DNA of 64,000 bases from Psychrobacillus sp. FSL K6-4046 (GCF_038624605.1 NZ_CP152020.1:372001-436000); one strand, 5' to 3'; shown: positions 44,583-53,840, counted from the first letter of the stretch. Notes: generated by a model from the letters alone, not told the origin. Translations and numbers: made by a program.

Positions 44583-45530
44583 ATGGAAAATGTATCAATT
44601 CTAGGGTGTGGAACAATGGGACACTCCATTGCTTTATCCGCAGCATGGGCAGGGTTGCATGTAAAAGTATATGGAGTTAATGAGCAAGATCTGGAGATTG
44701 CTAAAAAAGGCCTTCAAAATAAAATAAAAGTAATGAAGGATAATGGTTTGTTTGATGAAAAGGAAGCAGCACGCATTATGGACCTCATTAAGTTATCTCT
44801 ATCTCTAGAAGAGGTTGTAAAAGAGACAACCTTTATTATTGAAGTAATACCTGAAGTACTAGATCTTAAAAAAAATATGTATAAAAAATTAGAGGCCCTA
44901 GTGGGTAAGGATGTTATTATAGCAAGCAATACATCTGGCTTTATGCCAAGTTTATTGGCAGAGGGAATGGATCATCCTAATCGTTTTGTTGTTACACACT
45001 TTTGGAATCCCGGTCATCTAATTCCTTTGGTTGAAGTAGTAAAGGGTGAAAAGACAGATAACGGTACGGTTCAGCGAGCTATGCAAGTACTTCAGCATAT
45101 GAAGAAGAAACCGGTTTTATTAAACAGAGAGATTCCAGGATTTATAGGGAATCGCTTACAGTACGCGTTATTTCGGGAAGCACAATCCCTACTTGATGCA
45201 GGGGTAGCAACTAAAGAGGACATCGATGCAGCGGTAACATATAGTATTGGGCGTCGTCTTCCGGTAACAGGCCCTTTAATGACTGCGGATATGGGAGGTC
45301 TTGATGTTTTTTCTGCTATTTCAAATTATCTTTTTGAGGACTTGAGCACCGATCAAAAATCCGGTAGAGTGCTTACACAGTTAGTGGAAGAGCATAAGCT
45401 TGGAGACAAAAGTGGAGAAGGCTTCTATACATGGGACGAGCAATTTTCTCAGCTTAAAAATGTAGAACGTGAACAGATGTTAATTCATTTTCTTAAGGGA
45501 GACATGAATTTAGGAGGTAGCGATGAATAA
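44583..45530 (+). CDS. 3-hydroxyacyl-CoA-dehydrogenase-like NAD enzyme
   Basis: 315 residues. Rossmann loop VSILGCGTMGHSIALSAAWAG at the N-terminus, then SNTSGFMPSLLAEGM, THFWNPGHLIPLVEVVKG, and REIPGFIGNRLQYALFREA with a C-terminal GDKSGEGFYTW. This is the HAD fold; single-domain relatives of this size act on free hydroxy acids, gulonate or carnitine as well as acyl-CoA. Ends 8 bases inside the next gene. Substrate inferred only from the operon. Confidence 0.85.
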   Translation: MENVSILGCGTMGHSIALSAAWAGLHVKVYGVNEQDLEIAKKGLQNKIKVMKDNGLFDEKEAARIMDLIKLSLSLEEVVKETTFIIEVIPEVLDLKKNMYKKLEALVGKDVIIASNTSGFMPSLLAEGMDHPNRFVVTHFWNPGHLIPLVEVVKGEKTDNGTVQRAMQVLQHMKKKPVLLNREIPGFIGNRLQYALFREAQSLLDAGVATKEDIDAAVTYSIGRRLPVTGPLMTADMGGLDVFSAISNYLFEDLSTDQKSGRVLTQLVEEHKLGDKSGEGFYTWDEQFSQLKNVEREQMLIHFLKGDMNLGGSDE

Positions 45531-46287
45531 CTTCTTTTCTGAATTAGAGCATAAAACTGTAATTGTAACAGGGGGTAGCAAAGGAATAGGGAAAGATATA
45601 GCCCTTACATTTGCTAAGCTAAAAGCTAATGTGGTGATTTCCGGACGAGAAGGTATAGCATTAGAGGAAACGCTGAAAGAACTACAAGGCTATAACGATC
45701 GATGCATCTCTGTTCAAGGCGATTTAAGTAAGTTGGAGAACATTAATAATTTAATAGAGACGACAGTAAAAGAGTTTGGAACAATTGATGTACTTATCAA
45801 TAATGCAGGAGTTAATATTGCAAAGCCTGCATTAGAAGTAACGGAGAATGACTGGGATACTGTCTTAGATTTAAATTTAAAGTCTGCATTCTTTACAAGC
45901 CAGGCAGCGGCTAAATTTATGAGTAAACAAAGAAATGGTAAAATTATAAATATAGCCTCTCAAATGGCCTTTGTAGGATATTACAATAGAGCAGCATATT
46001 GTTCTAGTAAAGGTGGTCTAGTTCAACTAACAAAGGCTTTGGCAGTTGAATGGGCTAAGCTTGGTATTAACGTTAACGCTGTGGCACCTACCTTTATAGA
46101 AACAGAGTTAACTGCCAAAATGTTTGAGGATGAAGATTTTAAAAGAGATGTCGAAAATAGAATTCTCTTAAAGGGACTTTCGCAGCCAAAGGACATTTCT
46201 GGAGCCGTGTTGTATTTAGCCTCTGATTTGGCGAATTTCGTGACTGGAGAAACTTTAAAGGTTGATGGTGGATGGACTGCAATTTAA
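45523..46287 (+). CDS. SDR-family oxidoreductase (gluconate 5-dehydrogenase-like)
   Basis: 254 residues, overlapping the previous gene by 8 bases, AGGAGGTAGCG upstream. TGGSKGIGKDIA cofactor loop, NNAGVN, catalytic Ser in NIASQMAFVG, and YCSSKGG for Tyr/Lys; ends VDGGWTAI. Third dehydrogenase of the operon, likely acting on an intermediate of the same pathway. Confidence 0.88.
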   Translation: MNNFFSELEHKTVIVTGGSKGIGKDIALTFAKLKANVVISGREGIALEETLKELQGYNDRCISVQGDLSKLENINNLIETTVKEFGTIDVLINNAGVNIAKPALEVTENDWDTVLDLNLKSAFFTSQAAAKFMSKQRNGKIINIASQMAFVGYYNRAAYCSSKGGLVQLTKALAVEWAKLGINVNAVAPTFIETELTAKMFEDEDFKRDVENRILLKGLSQPKDISGAVLYLASDLANFVTGETLKVDGGWTAI

Positions 46288-46303
46288 GATTGGAGGAATT
46301 CAA

Positions 46304-47068
46304 TTGAAGGGTAAAGTAGTATTTATAACTGGGGCTGCTAGAGGAATTGGCTATGATGTCGCTAAGGCATTTTTAGAGGCAGGAGCAAGAGTAGTTATTT
46401 CAGATTTGAATAAAGTGGCATTAGATGAGGCTGTCTCCACTCTAAATGGGCAAGTAAAGGGTATTGTCTGTGATGTAACGAAAGAAGAGGACATAAAGAA
46501 CGCCATTGAATCTACAGTAGATTCCTTTGGAAGAATAGATATATTGATAAATAATGCAGGTATGCAGCATGTTTCATTAATAGAAGATTTCCCGACAGAA
46601 AAGTTCGAGCTATTAATAAAAATAATGCTAACAGCTCCTTTTGTAGCTATGAAATATGCATTACCACACATGAAAAAGCAACAATTTGGCCGAATCATTA
46701 ATATGGCTTCTATAAACGGCTTGATAGGATTTGCAGGAAAAGCCGCCTATAATTCGGCTAAGCATGGGGTGATTGGGTTAACAAAGGTTGCCGCATTAGA
46801 GGCTGCAGCTGATGGAATTACAGTGAATGCAATATGTCCAGGCTATGTGGATACATTGCTTGTACGCAACCAATTTGAAGATTTAGCTAGAACGAGAAAT
46901 ATCAAAGTGGAACAGGTACTGGAAGAAGTATTGTATCCCCTAGTTCCCCAAAGAAGATTATTAGACGTTCAAGAAATTACAGACTTAGCTTTGTACGTGG
47001 CAAGTGAATCTGCTAAAGGAATGACAGGCCAGGCAATCGTTTTAGATGGTGGTTATACAGCCCAATAA
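46304..47068 (+). CDS. 3-hydroxybutyrate-dehydrogenase-like SDR
   Basis: 254 residues from TTG at 46304, GGAGG 7 bases upstream; the longer frame from 46262 lies inside the preceding gene. TGAARGIGYDVA loop, NNAGMQHV, SINGLIGFAGKAAYNSAKHG, and especially NAICPGYVDTLLVRNQ and VLYPLVPQRRLLDVQEI, which are diagnostic of D-3-hydroxybutyrate dehydrogenases. True acetoacetate/3-hydroxybutyrate use is possible with the GntP-type permease, but does not explain the HisD-like enzyme. Last gene of the operon. Confidence 0.88.
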   Translation: MKGKVVFITGAARGIGYDVAKAFLEAGARVVISDLNKVALDEAVSTLNGQVKGIVCDVTKEEDIKNAIESTVDSFGRIDILINNAGMQHVSLIEDFPTEKFELLIKIMLTAPFVAMKYALPHMKKQQFGRIINMASINGLIGFAGKAAYNSAKHGVIGLTKVAALEAAADGITVNAICPGYVDTLLVRNQFEDLARTRNIKVEQVLEEVLYPLVPQRRLLDVQEITDLALYVASESAKGMTGQAIVLDGGYTAQ

Positions 47069-47069
47069 T

Positions 47070-47100
47070 AAAAGGCCCTTATTTTGTAAGGGCCTTTTCT
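47070..47100 (+). terminator. operon terminator
   Basis: AAAGGCCCTTA / TAAGGGCCTTT, a perfect 11-bp stem with a 5-base loop and T run. Confidence 0.9.
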
Positions 47101-47115
47101 ATATAATAATCTAAA

Positions 47116-47514
47116 TTATGCTTTACTTGATTTTTCGGTAAAGAAGGTGATAACTAAGAACATAAAGAATGCAAAAAGTAAAACAGTTCCCCCTACGATA
47201 AAGAAGACCATAACCAATGTTTCATTTAAGTCAAAGGGATTTAGATTATACATCCACATGCCCAATGTTAATCCTAATGCGCCTATCATGGCACTAATAC
47301 TTTGTACAGTTACCATCCATTTATGTTTGACTGTAAATACTTGATAAAAAATCCCCCATGCAAAGACAGATAACCATCCTACTAAAAGTATGTGAGCGTG
47401 GATTGGTCTTAGTGAGTAGTCCATCTGACCCGCCATATGCGAACCAATATAAGTTCCAATCAGTCCAAATAATGCTGCAAAACGAATTAATCGTATACTC
47501 CAAGTTTTTTCCAT
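47116..47514 (-). CDS. four-span membrane protein with conserved His, cytochrome-oxidase-like
   Basis: 132 residues from ATG at 47514 with GAGGAGAGA upstream. Four hydrophobic segments; the second starts RPIHAHILLVGWLS, similar to the heme-ligand histidine helices of COX1-like or NnrS-like small membrane proteins. The tail is Lys/Ser-rich. Family not certain; membrane location is clear. Divergent from the MMPL gene. Confidence 0.7.
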   Translation of the reverse strand: MEKTWSIRLIRFAALFGLIGTYIGSHMAGQMDYSLRPIHAHILLVGWLSVFAWGIFYQVFTVKHKWMVTVQSISAMIGALGLTLGMWMYNLNPFDLNETLVMVFFIVGGTVLLFAFFMFLVITFFTEKSSKA

Positions 47515-47706
47515 TATTATCTCTCCTCTCAAAACCTCAGTTTAATGATTAAATATCTTTTCCACAAGTGGTAAATTTACTTTGACTTGAATATTTCAAA
47601 TTTGATTAGAAAGAATATAAAAGTAAAAGGAAAGTTCATAGAGAGTTCATATACCTTCTGTAAACTAACTATTTGATAGAAATTTTGAAGGAGGAAAAAC
47701 GCTCAT

Positions 47707-49809
47707 ATGAAAAAACTATTACACCCAATTACTGACTGGGTCTCAACTAAACGAGGCATGTGGATTACCATTATTGCTTGGTTAGTCCTCATGATTGGAC
47801 TAAGTGCTGGGCCACAACTTGGAGAGTATAAGGTAACTAATTTTCAATCTTTACCTGACGATGCAGCTTCTATAATTGCCAGTGAAAAATTAGATAAATA
47901 CTTCCCTAATGATCAAGGGACCCCTGGAATCCTAGTTTTTCATAACGAGGATGGAGAAGTAAATGTTGAAAGTGTAAAAAATATTCTTGAAGGTATTCAA
48001 CAAGCAAATATTGATGGGATTGACACCATCGTTGATATTGCTTCATTACCAGAACAAGCACTAGTATCTTTTATCTCTGAGAACCGTTCAACTATGATTG
48101 TGCCTATGAATCTTGAGGCTGGATTAGGAAATGATCAATATGCCGAGATTAATGATGAGGCTTCAAAGATTGGAAATGACATAGCTAAAAGCACTGGGGA
48201 TACACAATTCTATATTACTGGTCCTGCGGGTATTGCAGGAGATACTGTAAAGCTATTTGAACAGGCAGATATCCAATTGTTACTTGCTACTATAGTTATT
48301 ATTTTAATATTATTAATAGTTATTTATAGATCACCATTGCTGGCATTTATCCCATTGTTAGCAACTGTTATCGTTTATCAGGTAGCAAACCAAACGATTG
48401 CTCTTTTGGGAGCAGGTGGGTTAGAAATTAATAACTCTACTACTTCGATTATGAGTATTTTATTGTTTGCAGCTGTAATTGATTATTCGTTATTCGTATT
48501 CTCACGTTATCGTGAAGAGTTGAATCATTATGAAAGTAAATATGAGGCAATGAAATATGCGATGCGTGCTACTGGTGAGCCAGTATTCTTCGCTGGAGGA
48601 ACAGTCCTAGCTGCTATGCTTGTTCTATTCTTTGCTGATTTCCGTGATTATCAAAACTTTGCACCAATTTTTGGGACAGCTGTATTTATTATTATGATTG
48701 CTTCCATTACATTAGTGCCTGCCTTATTTACTTTGTTTGGTCGCAAAGCATTTTGGCCAAAAGTACCAAAGTATGGAGATCAAAAAGAAGTAAAACATGG
48801 CATATGGGGGCCAGTTGCTAAATTTGTTGTTAACAAACCATTTTTGACAGGTGGTCTTGTCTTTGTATTGATGGTTATCACTGCATTAAATATGTTTAAT
48901 CTAAAATTTGAATTCGATACCGTTAAGTCATTCCCAGAAGACCTACCTTCTCGTGAGGGTTATGAAATAGTTGAATCTAACTTTGACAAAGGTGAGCTTG
49001 CTCCTACGTCTATTTTAGTAGAAAGTAATTCAAACCTTTCAGATGATCAAGTAGAAGACTTAAGAGTCTTACTTGAGGAGCAAGAGAATGTAGCTTCTGT
49101 GCGGTTAACTAACGCTAATGAAGAACAATCCTTAGTAAAATATAGTCTAGCATTTGATATCAATCCTTATTCGACTGAAGCAATTGATCATATGGGTGAT
49201 ATGCGCACAAGTGGTAAGGATATACTCAAGGCTGCACAAATTGATGGAGATATTCATTTTGCTGGCACTACAGCTAAGCTTGTAGACGAGCGGGAAACTA
49301 ACAGCAGTGATATCTATAAGATAGTGTTATTGGAAACATTATTAATAGTAGTTCTATTATTTGTTTTGACTCGATCATGGAAAATGCCTCTATACATGAT
49401 GGCAACTATTCTTCTTTCCTATTTATCAGCATTAGGATTAGGGATTTTCCTTGTAGATGTGTTATTTGGTTACGAGGCAATAAGCACGCGAGTTCCAGTT
49501 TATTCCTTCATCTTCTTAGTTGCACTTGGGATCGATTACAATATAATTTTAGTCTCCAGGTTCATAGAAGAACGTAAAAACTACAAGGTAAAAGATGCTC
49601 TGGAAATAGCGATCCGTAATACAGGTGGAGTAATTTCTTCAGCTGGTATCATTCTTGCGGCAACGTTTGCAGCACTGACAACAATGCCAATAGCAGATCT
49701 ATTCGTCTTTGGCTTCATCGTATCAATAGGGATCATTATAGACACATTCCTAGTTCGCGGAATGCTTCTACCAGCTCTAATACTCCTATTCGAAAAAGAT
49801 AAGAAGTAA
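47707..49809 (+). CDS. MMPL/RND-family membrane exporter
   Basis: 700 residues, GGAGGAAAAACGC upstream. Two halves, each with one N-terminal span, a large extracellular loop and about five spans. Family motif in the first half: SILLFAAVIDYSLFVFSRYREEL, and the matching VALGIDYNIILVSRFIEER in the second (the intramembrane Asp of the proton path). Similar to YdfJ-type MMPL proteins; would export lipids or hydrophobic drugs. A repeat cluster starts 5 bases after the stop, with no separate terminator, so the repeat hairpins may end the transcript. Confidence 0.9.
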   Translation: MKKLLHPITDWVSTKRGMWITIIAWLVLMIGLSAGPQLGEYKVTNFQSLPDDAASIIASEKLDKYFPNDQGTPGILVFHNEDGEVNVESVKNILEGIQQANIDGIDTIVDIASLPEQALVSFISENRSTMIVPMNLEAGLGNDQYAEINDEASKIGNDIAKSTGDTQFYITGPAGIAGDTVKLFEQADIQLLLATIVIILILLIVIYRSPLLAFIPLLATVIVYQVANQTIALLGAGGLEINNSTTSIMSILLFAAVIDYSLFVFSRYREELNHYESKYEAMKYAMRATGEPVFFAGGTVLAAMLVLFFADFRDYQNFAPIFGTAVFIIMIASITLVPALFTLFGRKAFWPKVPKYGDQKEVKHGIWGPVAKFVVNKPFLTGGLVFVLMVITALNMFNLKFEFDTVKSFPEDLPSREGYEIVESNFDKGELAPTSILVESNSNLSDDQVEDLRVLLEEQENVASVRLTNANEEQSLVKYSLAFDINPYSTEAIDHMGDMRTSGKDILKAAQIDGDIHFAGTTAKLVDERETNSSDIYKIVLLETLLIVVLLFVLTRSWKMPLYMMATILLSYLSALGLGIFLVDVLFGYEAISTRVPVYSFIFLVALGIDYNIILVSRFIEERKNYKVKDALEIAIRNTGGVISSAGIILAATFAALTTMPIADLFVFGFIVSIGIIIDTFLVRGMLLPALILLFEKDKK

Positions 49810-49813
49810 TATA

Positions 49814-50226
49814 GAAAAGCGCAAGCGCCTATGTCTGCCCCGACAGGCAAATGGAGAAAAGCGAGGAGGCAGTTCCTCAGCCACCGGAGCTATTATCCAT
49901 TTGACCCCGAGGGGCAAGGCGCCGAAGCTAGACACCAAGAAAAGCGCAAGCGCCTATGTCTGCCCCGACAGGCAAATGGAGAAAAGCGAGGAGGCAGTTC
50001 CTCAGCCACCGGAGCTATTATCCATTTGACCCCGAGGGGCAAGGCGCCGAAGCTAGACACCAAGAAAAGCGCAAGCGCCTATGTCTGCCCCGACAGGCAA
50101 ATGGAGAAAAGCGAGGAGGCAGTTCCTCAGCCACCGGAGCTATTATCCATTTGACCCCGAGGGGCAAGGCGCCGGAGCTAGACACCAAGAAAAGCGAAGG
50201 CGCCTATCTCTGCCCCGACAGGCAAG
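49814..50226. repeat. hairpin repeat cluster, locus 3 (3 units plus partial, 125-bp period)
   Basis: GAAAAGCGC starts at 49814, 49939 and 50064, with a partial fourth unit at 50189: an exact 125-base period. Units 1 and 2 look identical and unit 3 differs by one base near its end. Orientation is opposite to loci 1, 2 and 4. The outer pair on the locus-2 strand is GGCGCC/GGCGCT, a G-U wobble intermediate. It lies between the MMPL gene and a two-component system. Confidence 0.95.
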
Positions 50227-50258
50227 TTGTAAGCTGTTATAATAACTTAAAACAATTA

Positions 50259-50300
50259 GAGGGTGTTTCGTAAGGTAACTTACAAAACACCCTCTTTTAA
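50259..50300 (+). terminator. intrinsic terminator
   Basis: AGAGGGTGTTT / AAACACCCTCT stem with an inner GTAAG/CTTAC, T run after. It precedes the response regulator by about 30 bases. Confidence 0.75.
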
Positions 50301-50330
50301 AACAGGCATTAAAGAAGGTGGCGTAGATCC

Positions 50331-51005
50331 ATGAATATCCTGGTAGTAGATGATGATGTAAATATACAGACATTAGTTATGATTCATTTAAAGAGGGCAG
50401 GTTATGAAGTAATGACAGCTAAAAATGGAGAAGAGGCCCTCACTTTATTAAAGGATGGTTGGGCAGATTTAGCTGTAGTAGATGTAATGATGCCGGGGAT
50501 GGATGGCTTTGCTTTGACGAGAATTTTAAGTGAAGAATATGATATCCCGGTAATTTTATTGACTGCTAAAGGAGCATTAGAAGATAAGGAGCAAGGCTTT
50601 TTAGCAGGCTCAGATGACTATTTAGTAAAACCTTTTGAGCCAAAGGAATTACTTTATAGAATTGCAGTTATATTACGTAGACTGGACAAGACCTTTAAGC
50701 CAATTATGGTAATTGGTAACGTAACTATTAATCGCTCTACCCATGAGGTCACCGTAGGCAAACAAACCCTCTTACTGCCTTTAAAGGAGTTCGAGCTTTT
50801 AAGTGTATTATCCTCTAAGCCAGAACAAGTTTTCACAAGAACTAGTTTAATGGAAAAAGTGTGGGGTTACGATTATGAAGGAGATGACCAAACATTAAAT
50901 ACACATATTAAGCGTTTAAGACAACGATTAGAGAAAGCGAAGGCTCGGATAGAGATTCAGACAGTACGCGGTCTTGGTTATAAGCTGGATGTGATAGAAC
51001 CATGA
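50331..51005 (+). CDS. hssR: OmpR-family response regulator, HssR-like
   Basis: 224 residues. Receiver: acidic pocket VVDDDVN, phospho-Asp in DLAVVDVMMPGMDGF, Lys in YLVKPFEPKELL. C-terminal winged helix: KEFELLSVLSSKPEQVFTR, KVWGYDYEGDDQTLNTHIKRLRQRL, VRGLGYKL. The whole matches the HssR pattern (heme stress) in remembered sequence, but the usual hrtAB efflux genes are not adjacent. Overlaps the kinase gene by 4 bases. Confidence 0.75.
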   Translation: MNILVVDDDVNIQTLVMIHLKRAGYEVMTAKNGEEALTLLKDGWADLAVVDVMMPGMDGFALTRILSEEYDIPVILLTAKGALEDKEQGFLAGSDDYLVKPFEPKELLYRIAVILRRLDKTFKPIMVIGNVTINRSTHEVTVGKQTLLLPLKEFELLSVLSSKPEQVFTRTSLMEKVWGYDYEGDDQTLNTHIKRLRQRLEKAKARIEIQTVRGLGYKLDVIEP

Positions 51006-52384
51006 GATCCTTGTATAGACAATATACTTTAGCCACTTTGTTTATTATTGGGATTAGTATTCTAGCTGGTTTTCTAATTGTAAGTATCGTTTATAATATA
51101 CAAATTAAAGAAAAGAATGATGAGAAAAACGTTGGAGTGGCTATAGAAATTACTTCCGTCTTAGAAAAAATGCATGGAGGGGGCTTCAATAACTATCTAG
51201 AATCCATAACTAAGTTGGGCTATCAGGCATATGTCATTAATGAAAATGAAGAAGAATATTCTTATGGTGAACCATTCCAAGATACTGAGCTACCAGAAGA
51301 AATTCGTTTGGAAGTATTAAATGGAAATATTTATCATGGGATGCGTGATTATCAAGGTAAGTTTTTTATCTTTAATCATTATGCAAATAGTGTTAGAAAT
51401 ACTGTTGGTATTCCTTTCGAGCATGAAGGTATAGTTTACGGTTTATTTATTCGTCCAAATAACCAGCTACTGTTCTCTGATATGCATTTATTGCTATTAG
51501 GCTTCCTACTCGCACTTGCGGTAATAATTCTTACTTCTATGTTATTACTGGCTAAGCAGCTTGTTAAACCAATTAAGCAATTGAATGATGCAACCAAACA
51601 TGTAATGGTGGAGAATTATCGAGTGGAATTAGATATTACCCGTAACGATGAGCTTGGACAGCTAGCTAGAAATTTCTCTAACATGGTTAAACAGCTTGAG
51701 CTTAATGATGAGGCAAGAAAGGCATTTATAAGTAATGTGTCCCATGATTTCCAATCGCCTCTTTTGAATATACAAGGGTACGCAGACCTTTTAAAATCGA
51801 CCGACCTTAGTAAGGAGGAAAGAGAAGATTATATTCAGGTGATTGATCAGGAGGCAAAAAGATTATCCAATCTGACCAAGCAACTTTTGTTGTTAACATC
51901 TCTGGATCAATCTGCAAGACCAGTAAGGAAATCTGATTTTAGATTAGATGAACAGCTTAAGAAGGTCATTTACAAGTATAGATGGCGAATAGAAGAGCAG
52001 AATATGGATCTTTCTTATGAGATGGAACCAGTTATGTATTATGGAGATATAGATCTACTGGAAAACGTATGGGATAACGTGCTAACGAATGCTATTAAAT
52101 ATAATGTAGCAGAAGGTGAAATCTCTATTAAAGTGATAGACGGTAGTGACTATGTAAGGATTTCCTTCCAAGACAGCGGAATTGGTATGAAGGAAGAAGA
52201 GATAGATCAAATCTTTGAGAGATTCTACCGTATAGATTCATCTAGAACAAAGGAAGGCTCAGGTCTAGGTCTCGCGATTGTAAAAGAAATTGTTGAATTG
52301 CATAAAGGCAAAATAGAAGTGACAAGCAATATAAACGAGGGGACCTTATTTGTTATTTTGTTACCTAAACAAATAGCTTTTTAA
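51002..52384 (+). CDS. hssS: sensor histidine kinase, HssS-like
   Basis: 460 residues. Two membrane spans (~10-32, 160-185) enclose a ~125-residue extracellular sensor with EYSYGEPFQD and NIYHGMRDY...NTVGIPF, features shared with HssS. HAMP (KQLVKPIKQLNDATKHVM), H-box NVSHDFQSPLLNIQGYADLL (the residue after the His is Asp rather than the usual Glu), N-box NVLTNAIKYN, G1 DSGIGM, F-box FERFYRIDSSR and G2 GSGLGLAIV are present. Heme sensing is inferred from HssS resemblance; the MMPL gene upstream is a possible target. Confidence 0.78.
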   Translation: MRSLYRQYTLATLFIIGISILAGFLIVSIVYNIQIKEKNDEKNVGVAIEITSVLEKMHGGGFNNYLESITKLGYQAYVINENEEEYSYGEPFQDTELPEEIRLEVLNGNIYHGMRDYQGKFFIFNHYANSVRNTVGIPFEHEGIVYGLFIRPNNQLLFSDMHLLLLGFLLALAVIILTSMLLLAKQLVKPIKQLNDATKHVMVENYRVELDITRNDELGQLARNFSNMVKQLELNDEARKAFISNVSHDFQSPLLNIQGYADLLKSTDLSKEEREDYIQVIDQEAKRLSNLTKQLLLLTSLDQSARPVRKSDFRLDEQLKKVIYKYRWRIEEQNMDLSYEMEPVMYYGDIDLLENVWDNVLTNAIKYNVAEGEISIKVIDGSDYVRISFQDSGIGMKEEEIDQIFERFYRIDSSRTKEGSGLGLAIVKEIVELHKGKIEVTSNINEGTLFVILLPKQIAF

Positions 52385-52498
52385 ACCGAGTTTAAACGTT
52401 CCATTTAACTATTTCATTGCTTATTGTGGGGAGAACTTAATTTAGGATGAAATTCGTGTTAAAATAAGCACTTAGCATATAAGAAGGAAGTGTTTTAA

Positions 52499-53488
52499 AT
52501 GATAGGACGAAATGATCCTTGTCCATGTGGTAGTGGGAAAAAATATAAAAAATGCTGTGAGTCTAAACAGACTATTTCTATAGAGGAAGTTAAAACGGAA
52601 GAATTAGAACGAGTGCTACAGACGTTCTATGATGAATATCCAGAAAGAAAAGATTATACAGCTTTTGGAGATTATGCTGCAACGTGGATTAAATCCTTAA
52701 AAGGCTTTATGGAGCAGGAAATGATAGAAGCAATAGCAATGGATGAATTCTTCTTTCACCAACGTTTAGATATTTGGACAGGTTATTTAGAAAAGCAACA
52801 TAAGAAAATAGCTCGCCCTTCGACGTTGAAGGTGTTAGATAGCTGGAATGAGCCAAGTGCTTTTGTTGGAGAGGTAACGGTTGTGGAGGCGGAGTATTTA
52901 ACTGTCAAGCATATATTGACCAATGAAGTAATCTTACTCAGAAGAGAAAATGATAAGCCGGTTCCGACTGGCATGCATATATATTGCTTTATATTGCCGG
53001 ATGGCCAAGGAGACAACCATTACTTGGCTGTTTCAAGTCTTGTGTTTTTCCCTACGGATCATAAGGTAGTATTTGAGGAGTTTACGAAAGAATTTAAATC
53101 AGGCAAGGATACAACAGACAAAGAATTCCTTAAAGAAAATGGCTTGAAACTTTGGGTTGCCCTTGGTAAAAATGGCTATCAGGGTGGAGAGTATACCTTC
53201 TTTGAAGCAGGGGTACTTCAGCAAGCGATGGATTTTCTAGAAAAAAATCAACGTGACTATACTAAATTGATAGAAGCTGTAGAAGATTATTTATTTGAGC
53301 AACAGCCTAATGCTAGAAAAGAAGTAGCAATAGCTGCAGGTGCCATAAGATTTGGACAAGATAAAGGTTTCTTTGAGCCATTAGACTTAACGGTTAAAGA
53401 AATTGCCGAGACATTTGAAGTTTCAACATCTTCTTTAAACAAATACTATAATGAGTTATTAGCGTATTACGAAGAAAAAGTAGTATAA
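52499..53488 (+). CDS. SEC-C zinc-motif protein
   Basis: 329 residues. The N-terminal SEC-C motif GRNDPCPCGSGKKYKKCC (Cys-x-Cys...Cys-Cys zinc site) is at residues 3-20. The remaining ~300 residues are soluble; the C-terminal end IKEIAETFEVSTSSLNKYYNELLAYY resembles a helix-turn-helix. SEC-C domains mediate SecB/ribosome contact or nucleic-acid binding in diverse proteins. Function unassigned. Confidence 0.8.
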   Translation: MIGRNDPCPCGSGKKYKKCCESKQTISIEEVKTEELERVLQTFYDEYPERKDYTAFGDYAATWIKSLKGFMEQEMIEAIAMDEFFFHQRLDIWTGYLEKQHKKIARPSTLKVLDSWNEPSAFVGEVTVVEAEYLTVKHILTNEVILLRRENDKPVPTGMHIYCFILPDGQGDNHYLAVSSLVFFPTDHKVVFEEFTKEFKSGKDTTDKEFLKENGLKLWVALGKNGYQGGEYTFFEAGVLQQAMDFLEKNQRDYTKLIEAVEDYLFEQQPNARKEVAIAAGAIRFGQDKGFFEPLDLTVKEIAETFEVSTSSLNKYYNELLAYYEEKVV

Positions 53489-53540
53489 ATATAAATAGGT
53501 AAAGGCTATCTAGAATCTACATAGCCTCAGACTGTAAGCA

Positions 53541-53580
53541 AAAGGGTTGGAAACCATTTCGATTTCCAACCCTTTTTTTG
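53541..53580 (+). terminator. intrinsic terminator
   Basis: AAAGGGTTGGAAA / TTTCCAACCCTTT, a 13-bp stem with a 9-base loop and T7. Confidence 0.9.
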
Positions 53581-53840
53581 TTTTATCTATTTTCAACGGA
53601 TTAGCTTCTTAAGGTGTAAGGTAGCAAAAGTCAACATCGCCTGCTGGGAAAATAATAAGTTCTGATTCAAGCGTGTCATAACTTATGAAATCAATTAACA
53701 TGTTTATAATCCTTTTAGAGTTTTCCATCGTATGGAATAGTTGCCAAAGATGTATTAGATGAATGTCATTTTGATCAGTAGCACGTTTTAAATAAAGATA
53801 AAAAGCAGTTAGAAAATCTATTAACAAAATATCAAAGTAA

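Noticed and set aside
49814-50226. CRISPR array
   Set aside because: Units are 125 bases in direct contact with no unique spacers, and no cas genes are present.
53609-53827. 72-codon minus-strand frame left of the IS element
   Set aside because: No ribosome site; the frame is closed by TAG in the reconstructed pre-insertion sequence. It has a protein-like composition, so a gene remnant cannot be excluded.
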